A stretch of 64,000 nt of DNA, taken from Anomaloglossus baeobatrachus. Lineage: Eukaryota; Chordata; Amphibia; Anura; Aromobatidae. The notes below the pieces were generated by a model, which saw only the letters and a program-made list of their open reading frames with translations, searched no databases and had not been told where the DNA came from. The DNA lies in contig NC_134355.1 of NCBI RefSeq assembly GCF_048569485.1, forward strand, positions 660,019,215 through 660,083,214, in the 5' to 3' direction. The position numbers were made by a program, and so were the translations under genes. This document shows, piece after piece, positions 1-12,374 of the stretch (position 1 is its first letter; every line of letters begins with the position of its first letter).

Positions 1-56
1 AAAAAAGGACGTGAGCTTCGCCATATTTTTGTATGCTAGCCAGGTATAGCAGGCAG

Positions 57-947
57 GTGCTGGAAGAGTTGGATACAGCGCCAGAAGATGGCGCTTCTAT
101 GAAAATGCCATTTTCTGAGGCGGCTGCAGACTGCAATTCGCAGCAGTGGGGCCCAGAAAGCTCAGGCCAACCTGTGCTGCGGATTCCAATCCCCAGCTGC
201 CTAGTTGTACCTGGCTGGACACAAAAATGGGGCGAAGCCTACGTCATTTGTTTTCTAATTATTTCATGAAATTCATGAAATAATAAAAAAAGGGCTTCCC
301 TTTATTTTTGGTTCCCAGCCGGGTACAAATAGGCAACTGGGGGTTGGGGGCAGCCGTACCTGCCTGCTGTACCTGGCTAGCATACAAAAATATGGCGAAG
401 CCCACATAATTTTTTCAGGGGGCAAAAAACTTCTGCATACAGTCCTGGATGGGGTATGCTGAGCCTTGTAGTTGTGCAGCTGCTGTGTGTCTGTATGGAG
501 AAGAGCAGACAGCAGCTGCAGAACTACAAGGCTCAGCATACTCCATCCAGGAATGTATGCAGAAGTTTTTTGCCCACCAAAAAAATGATGTGGGCTTCGC
601 CATATTTTTGTATGCTAGCCAGGTTCAGCAGGCAGCCACGGGCTGCCTCCAACCCCCAGTTGCCTATTTGTACCCGGCTGGGAACCAAAAATATAGGGAA
701 ACCCGTTTTTTTTAATTATTTCACTTATTTCATGAAATAATTAAAAAACAAATGACGTGGGCTTCGCCCCATTTTTGTGTCCAGCCAGGTACAACTAGGC
801 AGCTGGGGATTGGAATCCGCAGCACAGGTTAGCCCGAGGTTTCTGGGCGCCTCTACTGCGAATTTCAGTCCGCAGCTGTCCCAGAAAATGGCGCTCTCAT
901 AGAAGCGCCATCATCTGGCGCTGTATCCAACTCTTCCAACAGCCCTG
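57..947. repeat. Large imperfect palindrome (foldback), arms about 440 bp
   Basis: Positions 57-493 are an inverted copy of about 506-947, with a loop of only about 12 nt (494-505). The centre is almost perfect (for example the CTTGTAGTT side near 470 against AACTACAAG near 522); the outer arms differ by scattered mismatches and small gaps. The right arm belongs to the hAT-like module described next; the left arm is its inverted duplicate, including the inverted small hairpin near 85-115. Positions 11-56 resemble 585-640 in direct orientation. No coding sequence is seen; the short open frames here are incidental. Confidence 0.85.
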
Positions 948-2325
948 GAGCCGGGTGGCTTGTTGGGTAATCATGAGTTAATACTGGCTTTGTTTTACTA
1001 GCCAGTATGAAGCCAGAGATTCTTAATGTCAGGCACGTTTGACCCGGCCATTAAGAATCTCCAATAAAGGGTTAAAAAAAAGACACCACACAGAGAAAAA
1101 ATACTTTAATAGAAATAAATACACAGACACATTAGAGACTCCATCTTTATTACCCCCTGTCAGCCCAATAAATCCCCAATAAACCACCGCTGATAAGAGG
1201 TTTTTAATAGAGGCTTAAATTATAAGCAGCAATTTCAGCGTTCCAAGTGCCTTTAAATGAATTTGAAGAAACTGCACTTCAGGATTGTAGTGAGGATTGT
1301 AGTGAGGATGAGGTGCCCCAACCCATCACTTGATGAGCTGGGGCACCTCATCCTCACTACAATCCTCACTAGTGTAGTAGTAGTGATGATTGTAGTGAGG
1401 ATGAGGTGCCCCAGCCCATCACTTGATGAGCTGGGGCACCTCATCCTCACTACAATCCTTGCTAGTGTAGTAGTAGTGACGATTGTAGTGAGGATGAGGT
1501 GCCCCAGCCCATCACTTGATGAGCTGGGGCACCTCATCCTCACTACAATCCTCGCTAGTGTAGTAGTAGTGACGATTGTAGTGAGGATGAGGTGCCCCAG
1601 CCCATCACTTGATGGGCTGGGGCACCTCATCCTCACTACAATCCTCACTACAATCGGGAAGCAGCGTGCAGCCTTCACTCCGTGAGTGATCAGTGCTGCT
1701 AGCGGTAACAGCGGTAACGCTGACAGACGCGTTACCATAGCAACGGTGCTCCCGGAGCCGCGGTTAGCGGTGACGTCACCGCTAACTGCGTTGCTATGGC
1801 AACGGTGATCTCCGTTAATGACCGGCTGTGTCAGCCGGTCCCTAACGGAACGGGGAGTCGACCGTGTGCTAGAGCATATCGCCGGTACATGGCGATACAC
1901 AAATGTGCAGCGTGTACCGGAGAGATGCACTCGCAGGTCCTACATGACGTGTCATAGTCATGTGACCAGTCTGTAGCCAATGAGATAATAGCCACGTGAC
2001 TGGTCACATGGCTATTTTGACGTCACGATAGGTCCTGCTTCTCTGCTGGCACTGCCGGTCACCGGGAGGATTCAGCGATCATCGGATGGAATAGCGGCAG
2101 GAGACAGAGTGCAGGAGGGATCGCGGGGACCGGTAAGTGTTATGGCAATGTTTATTTACTGTATGTGTACATTTATAATGCATTTTTATGTGTTTGTGAT
2201 TGCCTCCCATTATAGCCTATTGGTTCGAGTTCGGTTCGTCGAACGTTCGACGAACCGAATGCGAACGGGAGCTCCGTTTGGCGAACCGACCTCGAGCCGA
2301 ACCGCGACCGGTTCGCTCATCTCTA
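506..2325 (+). mobile_element. hAT-like MITE, module copy A, right terminus at 2325
   Basis: The right end reads GTTCGCTCATCTCTA, the reverse complement of TAGAGATGAGCGAAC, and matches other ends in this window (25448, 26117). It is a relative of the element at 4073-5549, which has a hAT-style 8-bp target duplication. Inside are three small hairpins (888-911, 981-1008, 1017-1060), an A/T-rich stretch with TTTAATAG near 1110, a 93-bp tandem array, and a GTCACATGGCTAT-type inverted repeat (about 1950-2015) shared with 4360-4420. The left end is obscured by the palindrome. No transposase is present, so it is non-autonomous. Confidence 0.6.
1283..1655. repeat. 93-bp tandem array, 4 copies, each unit a near-perfect hairpin
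   Basis: The block AGGTGCCCCA starts at 1311, 1404, 1497 and 1590, a strict 93-bp period. Each unit holds a ~26-nt arm (GATTGTAGTGAGGATGAGG...) followed by its inverted complement around a GCCCATCACTTGATGAGC-type loop. Because 93 is a multiple of three, frames stay open on both strands; the predicted proteins of 142 and 225 residues are artefacts of the array. Confidence 0.93.
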
Positions 2326-3309
2326 CTCCGGACCGGGAGTCACTTCGCTCTGGAAGGGGCTGGCGCTTTGAAGGGGGTTTTAGGTTAAAGTTCGTGATTC
2401 CACCCACAGGTTGTGGTGAATGTGGGCACCACCGCTGCTGTTGACTAGGCACCCCGGGGGAAATGTGGTGCAGCTTTGGTGTTGCGTGGCCCGAGGGCAC
2501 AGTGGTGCTCACTATTAAAAGATGGACAGAGTCTCTGGTAAACCAAAAAGATGGTGGTCGGTGCCCGCAGCCGGCTGCGTTTGGTCCCACAGTCGGGTTG
2601 GTGGTCTCCGCCTTTCTCCTGCACCTCTTTAGTAGTCGGATACCCGTGCTTCAGCTACGGGAGTCCCGCTCCCCGGCGTTGTGTGTCGGGAGAGCCCGTT
2701 TGTCCGCAGACGCTGGCCCGTGGGATCTCTAAGCCTGGGTGGTGGCGTTATCCCTCTCGGTGGGCTTTTGTCTTCTTGCGGGACTTGGGTGGGAAAGGAC
2801 CTAGAGTCCAGACCTCAATCAGTTAATTAACGGGTTCCGGTAGTTTCGGGACCGCGTTTCAGGGTCTGAGTACCCCCACTTGTGCTCCGGCTTCCGGTCA
2901 GTTCCCCGGTTCGGTATCGGCGGGCCACTACCCTGTCCCGGTCCCTTACGGTTCCACCTGGCCGTCTCCCAGGATCCTGCAGGCTGACTCCACCATATTC
3001 CCCCTAGCCAGAGGTGACTGGGATCCAACCCAGACACCTGGTGTTAGACTGTGGCAGACCTGGGCACAGGTCTGCACTAGAACTTCACTCCTAAAACTCC
3101 AAACTTATCTAACTGTTTTTTCCTGCCTCAGGGCCTGTGAACTCCCCGGTGGGCGTGGCCAACCACCTGGCTCCGCCCCCTGTTGTGGACATCCAACCCT
3201 GAGGGAGGCGACTAGGGTTTTAAAGGTTGGCTACTGTTACCCTTTTTAGGGGGACGGATGTTTGTGCAAGGGCCTACATGTGACTACCTGGCTAGTCCAG
3301 GGCGTCACA
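2326..3309 (-). mobile_element. Truncated solo LTR of the TGTRACGCC LTR family
   Basis: This stretch aligns block by block with the complete LTRs at 59829-60977 and 62686-63833. Shared blocks include the GTGACGCCACCCAC-like block, TTAATTAAC, GGGTCTGAGTACCCCC, GCTCCGGCTTCCG, a GGTGGGCGTGGCC block and the terminal CAGGGCGTCACA. One end is missing where it meets the hAT-like element at 2325/2326. On the minus strand it starts TGTGACGCCC. It is an old fossil without internal sequence. Confidence 0.75.
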
Positions 3310-4064
3310 TAAATACCCCCCTTACATTTGAGTGGCCACAAGCCCCGGGATCCAGAGACCCTCGAGCCACAGCAACCTCGGATCCGAGCAGTTCGACTGC
3401 TGCAGGGGCGGCACACATCTACTGTCCCTCCTCTCCACACTGATAGCCGTTCTTTTGTTACGATTGACGAGGATGATGGCTCCTGCATCATCCACATAAC
3501 TAGGTAAAATCTTGTGCCTGTGCAGAGATATTGCCAGCTCAAAAACGCGAACTTTGTTCTGCCCTACTGCTGGCAGAGGCTAATACATAATAGTGCATGT
3601 GTGAAATGGAGAGGTCTCTGCCCAAGCACGAAATTTTGTCCGGGTATGTGGATGACGCAGAAGACAATATAGCACCATTTAGCGCATGCACACTTGTATA
3701 GTAGGCTCTGCCCACAATAAGGCAGCTCTAAGTGTGCCTGCGCGAGGCGGCAATGTCTCTGCAGATGCGCAAAATTTCACCTGGCCATGTGTGTGCGGAG
3801 TTATAACAAGAAGACGGCTATCAGAGGAGGGACAGGAGCTGCACAAAGGATACCCATCAGACTGGACTGTCAGGATTTACATACAGAGTGTGAGATTTTG
3901 AAAAGGTATTTTTGGGATATACAGAGGGAGTCAGGGAATAACATGCACCTTTAGGGAATGCAGCATAGGAGCTGCTAAAGTGGTAGTTTTGGTTTATACC
4001 TCAAAACCTGGTGACAGGTTCTGTTTAAATAAGGAAAGAAACATATAACTAACAAAATATGGAG
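3310..4064. other. Repeat remnants, no gene seen
   Basis: About 3330-3415 resembles the far end of the same LTR family in the opposite direction (GACCCTCGAG, GGATCCGAGC, AGGGGCGGCACA). The rest shows no clear coding sequence. Near 4005-4030 the string ACCTGGTGACAGGTTCTGTTTAAA looks like the terminus of a common frog-type short element, but I find no matching partner end. Confidence 0.4.
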
Positions 4065-4072
4065 CTTGAGAT

Positions 4073-5549
4073 TAGTGATGGGCGAACCCCCCGATGTTCG
4101 CGTTCGGGAGCCAGAACGTTTTGTAAAGATCAAGTTCGGGTTGTGAGATAATGCGAACTTGCGTCCGAACACCGAACTTAGACTTCGCAGTTATGGAATG
4201 AGGCAGGGGGGCTGTAAAATAAAGAATATATTTAATAATAAACATTGTCATTATACTTACCGCTCCCGCAACGTGTCCTGCAGACTCTGTCTGCTGGCCG
4301 CTTCTGCAACTGGGTCCGATCATTGCTGTGCCCCCAGGTTACAGGATCTTCCATGATGTCATAGCCATGTGACCAGTCTGGTTTGAATTTTGTACAGACA
4401 TTGAGTTACAGACTGGTCACATGGCTATGACATCATTAAAGGTCCCGTTAACTTCTGGTGGTATTCAGTGCACTACTCCTCACTTGGCAGTCTTCGGCTG
4501 TTTTCGGCCATGTTTGCGGTGACGTCAGCGTTCACCCGAGTCCGTGGCTCATAGACTTGATTGAACTTTGACTGTCACTGTGCGAGTCTCGCATCACATC
4601 ACCCGGCACAGAACACACTCTCCCGACAGGAGCGGGTCGGCTTCAATTATTTCCATGCAGCTGAGGCGCTCCAGTCAGAAGAGCATCAGGCCATGTGAGG
4701 TGATGCAATGCGAGAAAGCACGAGTCATATGCAAGTGGAATCATACCCTCAGTGTCAGTCTGCTTCTAGCTCTGTACAGAGTGATGAAGTAGAGCTGACA
4801 TTGCTCTCCCTGCTTCTCGCTCTGTATATGACTGTACAGAGCAGTGAAGCAGAGCTGACATGTCTCTCTCTGATTCTCGCTCTGTAGAGACACTTGTATG
4901 TACAAAGTGATGAAGCAGAGCTGACATTGCTCTCTCTGCTTCTCGCTCTGTAGAGACGCTTGTCTGTACAGAGTGGTGAAGCAGAGCTGACATTGCTCTC
5001 TCTGCTTCTTGCTCTGTAGAAACACTTGTGTGTACAGAGTGGTTAAGCAGAGCTGACATTGCTCTCTCTCTTTATAATAAAGATGGAGTCTCTATATTTT
5101 TGTGTTTTTTTTTTATTGTTTACTAAAAATTCATGGTGACCATATATAATTTGGCATGACACCATGAATTTCGGGCTTAGTACCAGCTGAGAATACAAAG
5201 CTGGTATTAACCCCTTTATTACTGTGCAACATTCATACCAGACAGGTCACATTGCAATGACATTATGAAAGGTCCTTTAGTCAGTGGTGGATACCTGGGG
5301 GCACAGCAATGATCGGACATGGAAGCAGAAGCGTCCGGGAGACAAAGTCTGGAGGACGCGTCGCGGGACCTGTAAGTATAATCAGAATATATTTGAATAA
5401 TGTGCTTTTTTTTAATAGCCCATGGACTTGAACTGTACCTGAACTGTAACACGAGTTTCCCAGGAAAGCTCATGTTTGGGATCGCGTGCACAAACACTAT
5501 GTGTTCGGTATGAAAACTGAACTTTACAGTTCGGGTACGCCTATCACTA
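4073..5549. mobile_element. hAT-like MITE with 8-bp target duplication (module copy B)
   Basis: The element starts TAGTGATGGGCG and ends CGCCTATCACTA, so the terminal inverted repeat is TAGTGATRGGCG. It is flanked by the identical 8-mer CTTGAGAT at 4065-4072 and 5550-5557. Length is 1477 bp. An 8-bp duplication and a TAGNG-type end are diagnostic of hAT elements. Internally it has a long inverted repeat (about 4357-4435), a 66-bp tandem array, and on the minus strand two of the conserved hairpins (5181-5206 and 5128-5170). There is no transposase, so it would depend on a partner. Confidence 0.88.
4774..5075. repeat. About 66-bp tandem array, 5 copies
   Basis: AGCTGACA begins at 4793, 4853, 4919, 4985 and 5051, giving periods of 60, 66, 66 and 66. 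The unit contains GCTCTCTCTGCTTCTCGCTCTGTA and TGTACAGAGTGATGAAGC blocks. The 66-bp period is a multiple of three, which keeps minus-strand frames open; those frames are not genes. It is internal to the hAT-like MITE. Confidence 0.9.
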
Positions 5550-7382
5550 CTTGAGATATAATGTGGAAATGTGGACAGATATGGATATAATTAGAGGCAA
5601 AACCATACTCTCAATACATATGTATCTTATGATTTCCTCTTAGGCCATCAGTAGATTGCTGTTTTACCCTTTAAGAGCCTAGAAATATAACTCCAATAAA
5701 CCAAGCTCACAATGGTGCTAAAAAGTTTGTGAAACCTTCAGAATTTTCGAAATTTCTGCATAATTTTAGCCTTAGACAACATCACATTTACCCACAATTC
5801 CCCTATGCAGAACAACAGAAAAAAAATCAAACAGTCCAATATATATTTTTAATTTTTTTAAATTAGTAAAATGATCCAATATAACATCTGGGAATGGCAA
5901 AAATATGTGAACCTTTGCTTTTAGTATTTTATCTGGTGTGAACCCCTTGTGCAGCAGTAACTGCATCTAAACGTTTCTCCTAATTGTTGATTAGTTCTGC
6001 ACATTGGCTTTCGGGAATTTTAGCCTGTTCCTCCATACAAAAGAGCTTCACTTCTGTTATGTTGGTTTTCTCCGATTAACTGCTCACTTCAGTTCCTTAC
6101 ACAATATGTCTATAGGATTAAGGTCAGGACTTTGACTTGACCATTCTAAAACTTCACATTTATTCTTTTCTAGAATGACTTCTGTGCTTTGAGTTGTTGA
6201 CTTATTGCGTGGCCCATGTTCTCTTTACATTCAGCTCATGAGCAGATATCCTGACATTTTCTTCTAGAATTTGCTGATAAAATTCCTATTTCATTGTCCA
6301 GATACAGCAAAACAGGTCCAAGCTATGATACTACCACCTCTGTCTTTTTGCAATTCCACCATGTCTTCCTGATGATCAACTCATGCATATGAACATTAGT
6401 TGATGTGAGAGAGGCCTTTAGTTGCTTAGAAGTTACCCTGGGTTCCTTTGTGACATTGCAGACAATAGACAATACATGACAATAGACAATATATGCCTTA
6501 TATTATATTATTATATTATTATAGACAATAGACAATATATGCCTTACTCTCGGAGTGATCTTTGCTGATCGTCTATTACTGAGGAGTGTCACGGTGTACT
6601 ACTGAGTGTTCTGAGGAAGTACAATACAAACTCCACAGCAGAGTGGAGAAAGAGCAGAATAAACCTGCCCAGGAGTAGTACAGTAAAGTCACCACAAGGT
6701 GGCAATAGAAGTGTCAGACGAGCCGGGTCGGAAACTACAGGTAAAACAAAGTACAGAGGAGCAATCAAACACGTAGTCAGAAACAAGTCACGGGGCCAAG
6801 AGCCTGTCAGTAACGGAGGTGTCAGAGGGGAGATACAGAATCAGGTTGGGCAAAGCTAAAGGTGGTGTCACACACAGTGACGGCGACAACGACGTCGCTG
6901 CTACGTCACCATTTTCTGTGACGTGGCAGCGACGTCCTGTCGCTGTCGCTGTGTGTGACATCCAGCAAGAGCTGTCTCCTGCTGTGAGGTCGCCGGTTGT
7001 TGCTGAATGTCCTGCTTCATTTTTTGCTTGTCGCTCTCCCGCTGTGATGCACACATTGCTGTGTGTGACAGCGAGAGAGCGACGAACGGAAGTGAGCAGG
7101 GAGCAGGAGCCGGCATCTGGCAGCCTGCAGTAAGCTGTAACAAAGGTAAACATCGGGTAACCAAGAAGCCCTTTCCTTGGTTACCCGATATTTACATTAG
7201 TTACTAGCACCGCTGCTCTCACGCTGCCAGTGCTGCCGGCTCCCTGCTCTCCTTGCCAGAGTAGATATCGGGTTAATTACCAAATGTGTACTCCAGCTAC
7301 GTGAGCAGGGAGTCAGCACTGGCAGCGTGAGAGCACACCGCTTAGCGCTGGCTCCCTGCACACGTAGCCGGAGTCGGAGTAC

Positions 7383-8167
7383 TGTCAGGGCCAGGTGGAC
7401 GGGCAGACCCAGGAGGTGGATCCACTGGGCCGAACTCCTAGATGGTGGTAAGGGGTCCGGTAGCTGGAGCACTATAGGCAGCAGAACAGTCCGTGCATAG
7501 GAGTTTAACGGAGAAGTCCCTGGGACCACGGAGTCACTGTAGGTAGTCCGGGTGACGTAGCTCAGGTTCGGAAGCCGAGAAGATGTCAGGCGGGGTCCGG
7601 AACCTTCGGAGCGAGATGACGGGTCACCGCAGGGATCCGAGATGGTACGGACTGTCAGGATGGCAGATGGACAGCGTTCGGGGTTCGGGATTCGGCAGGA
7701 CCGGATGGCGAGGCAGGCACGGCTCTACAAGAGAGATAGGTGAGTATATCATATAGACACCAGGAGACCTGACTCCTAGCTTGGGAAACACGAAGATCAG
7801 GCCCCGCCCCCTTGGACATTAAACCCCTTTATATCCTGTACCTGTTTGCATCATTTCCTGTTAATGGACGCTGGCCCTTTAAGAAAGGGTCAATGACCGC
7901 GCGCGCGCCCTAATGCGCATGCGCGCGGCCCGAGTGCCAAAAGCCAGGGCAGGAAGCTGCGAGGAGGAAGCAGCAGGGCTGGGCTGGGGCTGAGAAGCCG
8001 ACGGGCGCCGGGAGCGGGGACCAGGACGCCGGGGACGGGCTGGCAATGGATGCAGGAGAGCGGGGAGCGGCGGTGACCGGACCAAGGAACCGGGAAGCGA
8101 GGCAGGGGAGCCGGGACGCGTGACAGGTGAGCCGGGGGACAGTGCAGGGGACCCGGGGAGCGTGACA
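7383..8167 (-). repeat. 3' LTR of chromovirus 1
   Basis: 785 bp, near-identical to 12375-13159. The coding end of pol appears to run into it. On the minus strand it contains a TATA box (near 7828) followed about 30 nt later by GGCCTGATCTT (complement of 7793-7803). Confidence 0.95.
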
Positions 8168-8197
8168 GTACCCCCCCCCCACGCCCCCCTCCCCGCA
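8168..8197 (-). promoter_or_regulatory. Polypurine tract of chromovirus 1
   Basis: The plus strand here is C-rich (GTACCCCCCCCCC then CGCCCCCCTCCCCGC), so the minus strand is a G-rich purine tract directly before the 3' LTR. This is the expected position for plus-strand priming of LTR retroelements. Confidence 0.75.
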
Positions 8198-11100
8198 ACC
8201 GGGACAGGAAGGCACGGATCAGCGGAGTACCCACATTCTCCCGGGGCTCCCAGGATCTATCCTCAGGACCATACCCTGCCCAGTCCACCAGGAAGAACTG
8301 TCGACCCCGGACGGTTTTCATGGCCACGATATCCCTTACCGCATAGATGTCGTCATCGGCAATAGGAGGAGGAGCCGAACTGGCAGCAGCGGAGAAGGGA
8401 CCAAGGACAACCGGCTTGAGCAGGGAGACGTGGAAGGAATTGGGTATCCTCATCGTGGCCGGGAGCTGTAGCTTGTAGGAGACCTCATTGATCTTGTTGA
8501 GGACTTTAAACGGCCCGATGTAGCGAGGACCCAGCTTGTAGGATGGTATCTTCAATCGGACGTACTTGGAAGCAAGCCAGACTAGATCTCCAGGAGAGAA
8601 ACACGGAGGGTCCAGACGTCTCTTGTCTGCGTGTCTCTTCATCCGTAGGGAGGCACGCCCAAGGGACGCCTTGACAGAGTCCCAAATGGTTGCAAAGTCA
8701 CGGGCTACCGTATCGGCAGCAGGGACATCCGAAGAAGGGGATACAGGCAATGGGACGGAGGGCTGAAGTCCGTAAACGACATGGAAGGGAGAGCTGGAGG
8801 ACGACTCACTGATGTGGTGGTTATGGGAGAATTCAGCCCAAGGAAGAAGCGTGGACCAGTCGTCGTGATGGGCGTTGACATAGTGACGTAAGAAGGAGGT
8901 CAAGAGTTGATTGACCCTCTCCACTTGGCCATTAGACTGAGGATGGTAAGCAGAAGAAAAGTCCAGAGTCACTCCCAGATGTTTGCAGAGCGCCCTCCAG
9001 AAGCGGGAGGTGAACTGAGTTCCTCTGGCGGATACGATGTGTGATGGAAAGCCATGCAAGCGGAAGATGTGATGTATATAGGCGTCCGCGAGTTCCTGAG
9101 CAGAGGGCAGTCCAGTCATAGGGACGAAATGTGCCATTTTAGAGAAACGATCCACCACGACCCATATGACTGTGTGTCCGGAGGACAATGGCAAGTCCGT
9201 AATAAAGTCCATCGCTATGTGTTGCCACGGAACTGAGGGTATCGGCAGAGGCAGAAGACGGCCATATGGCAGGTGTTTGGGCGTCTTGTTCCTGGCACAA
9301 GAGGAGCAGGCAGAGACAAAAGCAGCGACGTCCGTGCGAAGAGATGGCCACCAGTAGTGACGTACAATTGTGCTCCATGTTCTCTTTTGACCAGCATGAC
9401 CGGCTGTTTTCGAGGCATGGCCCCAGTGTAACACTTTTTGCCTGTCAGTCTCAGAGACATAGGTCTTCCCGGGCGGTATCTGGGCCAGGGTGACAAGGGC
9501 CACCGGAATGATTTTGCTAGGACAGATGATGGGTTGGGTAGTCTCCTCCTCCTGCTCCATGGGCATGAAAGACCTGGACAAGGCATCAGCGCGTACATTC
9601 TTGTCCGCAGGTCGGAAATGGAGCTGGAAATCAAACCTGGCAAAGAATAAGGACCACCTGGCTTGCCGTGGGTTCAGTCGCTGAGCGGACCGCAGGTATT
9701 CCAGGTTCTTGTGGTCCGTGTAAATAATCACGGGATACACTGCTCCTTCCAGAAGGTAGCGCCATTCCTCCAGAGCCAGTTTGACTGCCAAGAGCTCTCG
9801 GTCACCGATGGTGTAGTTGCGTTCAGGCGCAGAGAAGCTCTTGGAGAAGAAACCGCAAGTCACCATCTTCCCGGAGGAGGACTTCTGCATGAGGACTGCT
9901 CCGGCTCCCGAGGAGGAGGCATCCACCTCCAAGGTGAACTGGCGGTTTAACTCCGGATGGTGGAGTACAGGAGAGGAGGCAAATGCCCGCTTCAGAGAGC
10001 AAAACGCGGCGTCGGCCGCAGGTGACCAGTCCTTTGGATTAGCCTCCTTCTTGGTCAAAGCGGAGAGAGGAGCAGTCAGAGCAGAGAAGTGAGGGATAAA
10101 CTGGCGGTAGTAGTTGGCAAATCCCAGGAAACGTTGGATTGCCTTCAGTCCAGAAGGAGGAGGCCAGTTGAGAATGGAGGAGACCTTCTTTGGATCCATC
10201 TGCAGTCCGGTATCAGAGATGATCTACCCCAGGAAGGGGAGAGAGGACTGCTCAAAGACACACTGCTCATACTTGGCGTACAGACGATTCTCTCTCAGTC
10301 TTTGTAGAACCAGCTGTACGTTCTCTCTGTGAGTCTGGAGGTCCGGAGAGAAGACAAGGATGTCATCCAGATACACTACCACACAGACGTAGAGAAGGTC
10401 CCGGAAAACATCGTTCACCAGTTCTTGGAAGACGGCTGGGGCGTTACACAGGCCGAAGGGCATCACGCTGTATTCATAGTGCCCATCGCGAGTATTGAAC
10501 GCAGTCTTCCATTCGTCCCCAGAGCGGATGCGTACCAGATTGTAAGCACCCCGAAGATCCAGCTTGGTGAACACACGAGCTCCCCTAAGCCGGTCAAACA
10601 ATTCGGGGTTGAGCGGCAGAGGGTACTTGTTTTTCACGGTGATCTGGTTCAATCCCCGGTAGTCTATACATGGGCGTAGGTCGCCCTCTTTCTTCTTCAC
10701 GAAGAAGAAGCCTGCTCCAGCAGGAGAGGAGGACCTCCGAATGAATCCCCTTGCCAGGCTCTCTGTGATGTAAGTAGACATGGCCCTTGTTTCGGCTGGA
10801 GACAATGGATATATCCGTCCTCGAGGTGGTGTTGTTCCTGGGAGCAGGTCAATGGCACAATCGTAAGGACGATGTGGCGGAAGTACCTCAGACTCCTTTT
10901 TATCAAAGACGTCTGCGAAGGACCAATAGGCCGAGGGCAGTCCCGGTATGTTCTCTGGAACCGGAGGCCGTCGGATGGGTTGTATGGACTTCAGACACTT
11001 CTCATGGCACGAAGAGCCCCATCGGGTGATTTCGCCAGTACCCCAGCTGACTGATGGTTCGTGTGTCCGCAACCAGGGAAGTCCCAGCAGGATCTGATGG

Positions 11101-11414
11101 GACATGCGTGGAAGGACATAGAGAGCGATGTTCTCGGTGTGCAGGGCACCGATACGCAGTTCGACCGGCCTGGTGACCCAGGAGATGGTGTCAGAGAGGG
11201 GTCTCCCATCCACAGAGGCAATCACTAGGGGCTTGTCGAGTGGAGTAACAGGCACCTGGTACTTGTCCACCGTGGCCTGCTGGATGAAATTGCCTGCTGC
11301 CCCAGAGTCGAGGTATGCTTCAGCCGTGAACCGCGTCTCTCCCGTTGTCACTTGCACAGTCCACGTAACCGGGTCTGAGAGAGTCCCAGCACCTAGGGTG
11401 GCCTCTCCTACCAA
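8168..11414 (-). CDS. pol region of chromovirus 1: PR, RT, RNase H, integrase, chromodomain
   Basis: Fossil copy of a Ty3/gypsy polyprotein gene on the minus strand. Visible motifs in order: aspartic protease DSGA (about 11300), reverse transcriptase with YLDDI (10361-10380), RNase H ([11 protein letters not shown] near 9930 and TDHKNLEYL near 9725), integrase zinc finger (HHCC, about 9400-9270), integrase core with the [13 protein letters not shown] block (about 8920), and a chromodomain (FLVDWAGYG...SWEP, 8229-8360). The chromodomain places it among chromoviruses and is expected to steer integration toward modified histones. gag and pol lie in different frames, in keeping with the frameshifting used by related elements. 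About one break overall. Confidence 0.9.
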
Positions 11415-11416
11415 CC

Positions 11417-12361
11417 CTAGGCTTTGGAGTTTCCCGGCCTCTCTGGACAGGAGCGTAGCAGGTGTGAGCCCTCTCCGCAGTAAAAGCAGAGACCCTTGGC
11501 GAGCCGCTCTGCTCGACGTTGTTCAGATTGCCGCACTCGGTCGATCTGCATGGGCTCGTGGACGGGGGCCCCAGCTGTCGATGACTGAAGTACGGAGGGC
11601 TTCTGCGGAGGAGAGGAATGCCGTACCGGACGTCTCTCACGGGACACTTCCTTGGCTCGCTCCTGAAAGCGAATGTCTACTCGTGTCGCTAGGGCAATCA
11701 GGGCATCCAGGGTGGTCGGTACGTCACGACCCGCCAGCTCATCTTTAATTCGCCCCGAGAGTCCTTCCCAGAAGGCGGTGGTTAGGGCCTCGTTGTTCCA
11801 GCCGAGTTCCGAAGCCAGGGTGCGAAACCGGACTGCGTACTGACCCACCGTCAGAGTCCCCTGACGCAACCGGAGAAGAGACGAAGCAGACGCGGAGGCG
11901 CGTCCGGGCTCATCAAAGGTGCCACGGAATGCCTGCAGGAACTCTTGGATGTTCGTGGTCACAGGATCCCCCTTCTCCCACAAGGGGTTCATCCACGCCA
12001 GTGCCTCACCCTCTAGATGGGACATGATGAAGGCGACCTTGGCTTGGTCAGAGGCAAACAAATGTGGCAGCTGCGTGGAATGGAGGGAGCATTGGTTTAA
12101 GAATCCCCTGCAGGTCTTGGGGTCTCCGGCGTACCGGGGTGGTGAGGCCAAACGAAGTCTGGAAGTATCTGAAGAAGTCGCCACGGGAGCTGGAGCCGTG
12201 GCTTGACTAGTGGAAGCCCGGGATGTTGAAGACGCAACTGCTGCTTGTAGCGTGTTCAGGCGGGCGTCCACAGAAGACATGAACTGCAGCATGCGGGTCT
12301 GAGTCTCACGCTGGCGTTGGAGTTCCTCCTGTACGACTGCTAGTGCTGCAGCGGGATCCAT
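11417..12361 (-). CDS. gag of chromovirus 1
   Basis: 314-residue gag on the minus strand. An N-terminal coiled-coil-like Gln/Arg-rich stretch is followed by the Ty3-type capsid region ([19 protein letters not shown], then LEGEALAWM and a DEPGRASAS region). A single CCHC knuckle ([14 protein letters not shown], about 11440-11492) lies near the C-terminus. The start codon is only 13 nt from the 5' LTR, directly after the primer-binding position. The product would be the structural protein of virus-like particles. Confidence 0.9.
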   Translation of the reverse strand: MDPAAALAVVQEELQRQRETQTRMLQFMSSVDARLNTLQAAVASSTSRASTSQATAPAPVATSSDTSRLRLASPPRYAGDPKTCRGFLNQCSLHSTQLPHLFASDQAKVAFIMSHLEGEALAWMNPLWEKGDPVTTNIQEFLQAFRGTFDEPGRASASASSLLRLRQGTLTVGQYAVRFRTLASELGWNNEALTTAFWEGLSGRIKDELAGRDVPTTLDALIALATRVDIRFQERAKEVSRERRPVRHSSPPQKPSVLQSSTAGAPVHEPMQIDRVRQSEQRRAERLAKGLCFYCGEGSHLLRSCPERPGNSKA

Positions 12362-12372
12362 GGCCTGATCTT
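12362..12372 (-). promoter_or_regulatory. Primer-binding site of chromovirus 1, self-priming type
   Basis: On the minus strand the 5' LTR is followed by GT and then AAGATCAGGCC. This is not a tRNA-type site (no TGG start). It is the perfect 11-nt complement of GGCCTGATCTT inside the LTR (complement of 12785-12795), which begins exactly 30 nt downstream of the first base of a TATAAA box (complement of 12820-12825). This is the arrangement known from Tf1, whose own RNA 5' end primes reverse transcription. Confidence 0.75.
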
Positions 12373-12374
12373 AC

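Noticed and set aside
1253-1930. Long open frames on both strands (142 and 225 codons)
   Set aside because: They come from a 93-bp tandem repeat, a multiple of three, with hairpin units that read alike on both strands.
4741-5059. Repetitive minus-strand frames of 94 and 97 codons
   Set aside because: Produced by the 66-bp tandem array; no start context or homology.
11128-11748. 206-codon plus-strand frame
   Set aside because: Antisense of the chromovirus gag/pol region; the minus strand carries the recognised domains.
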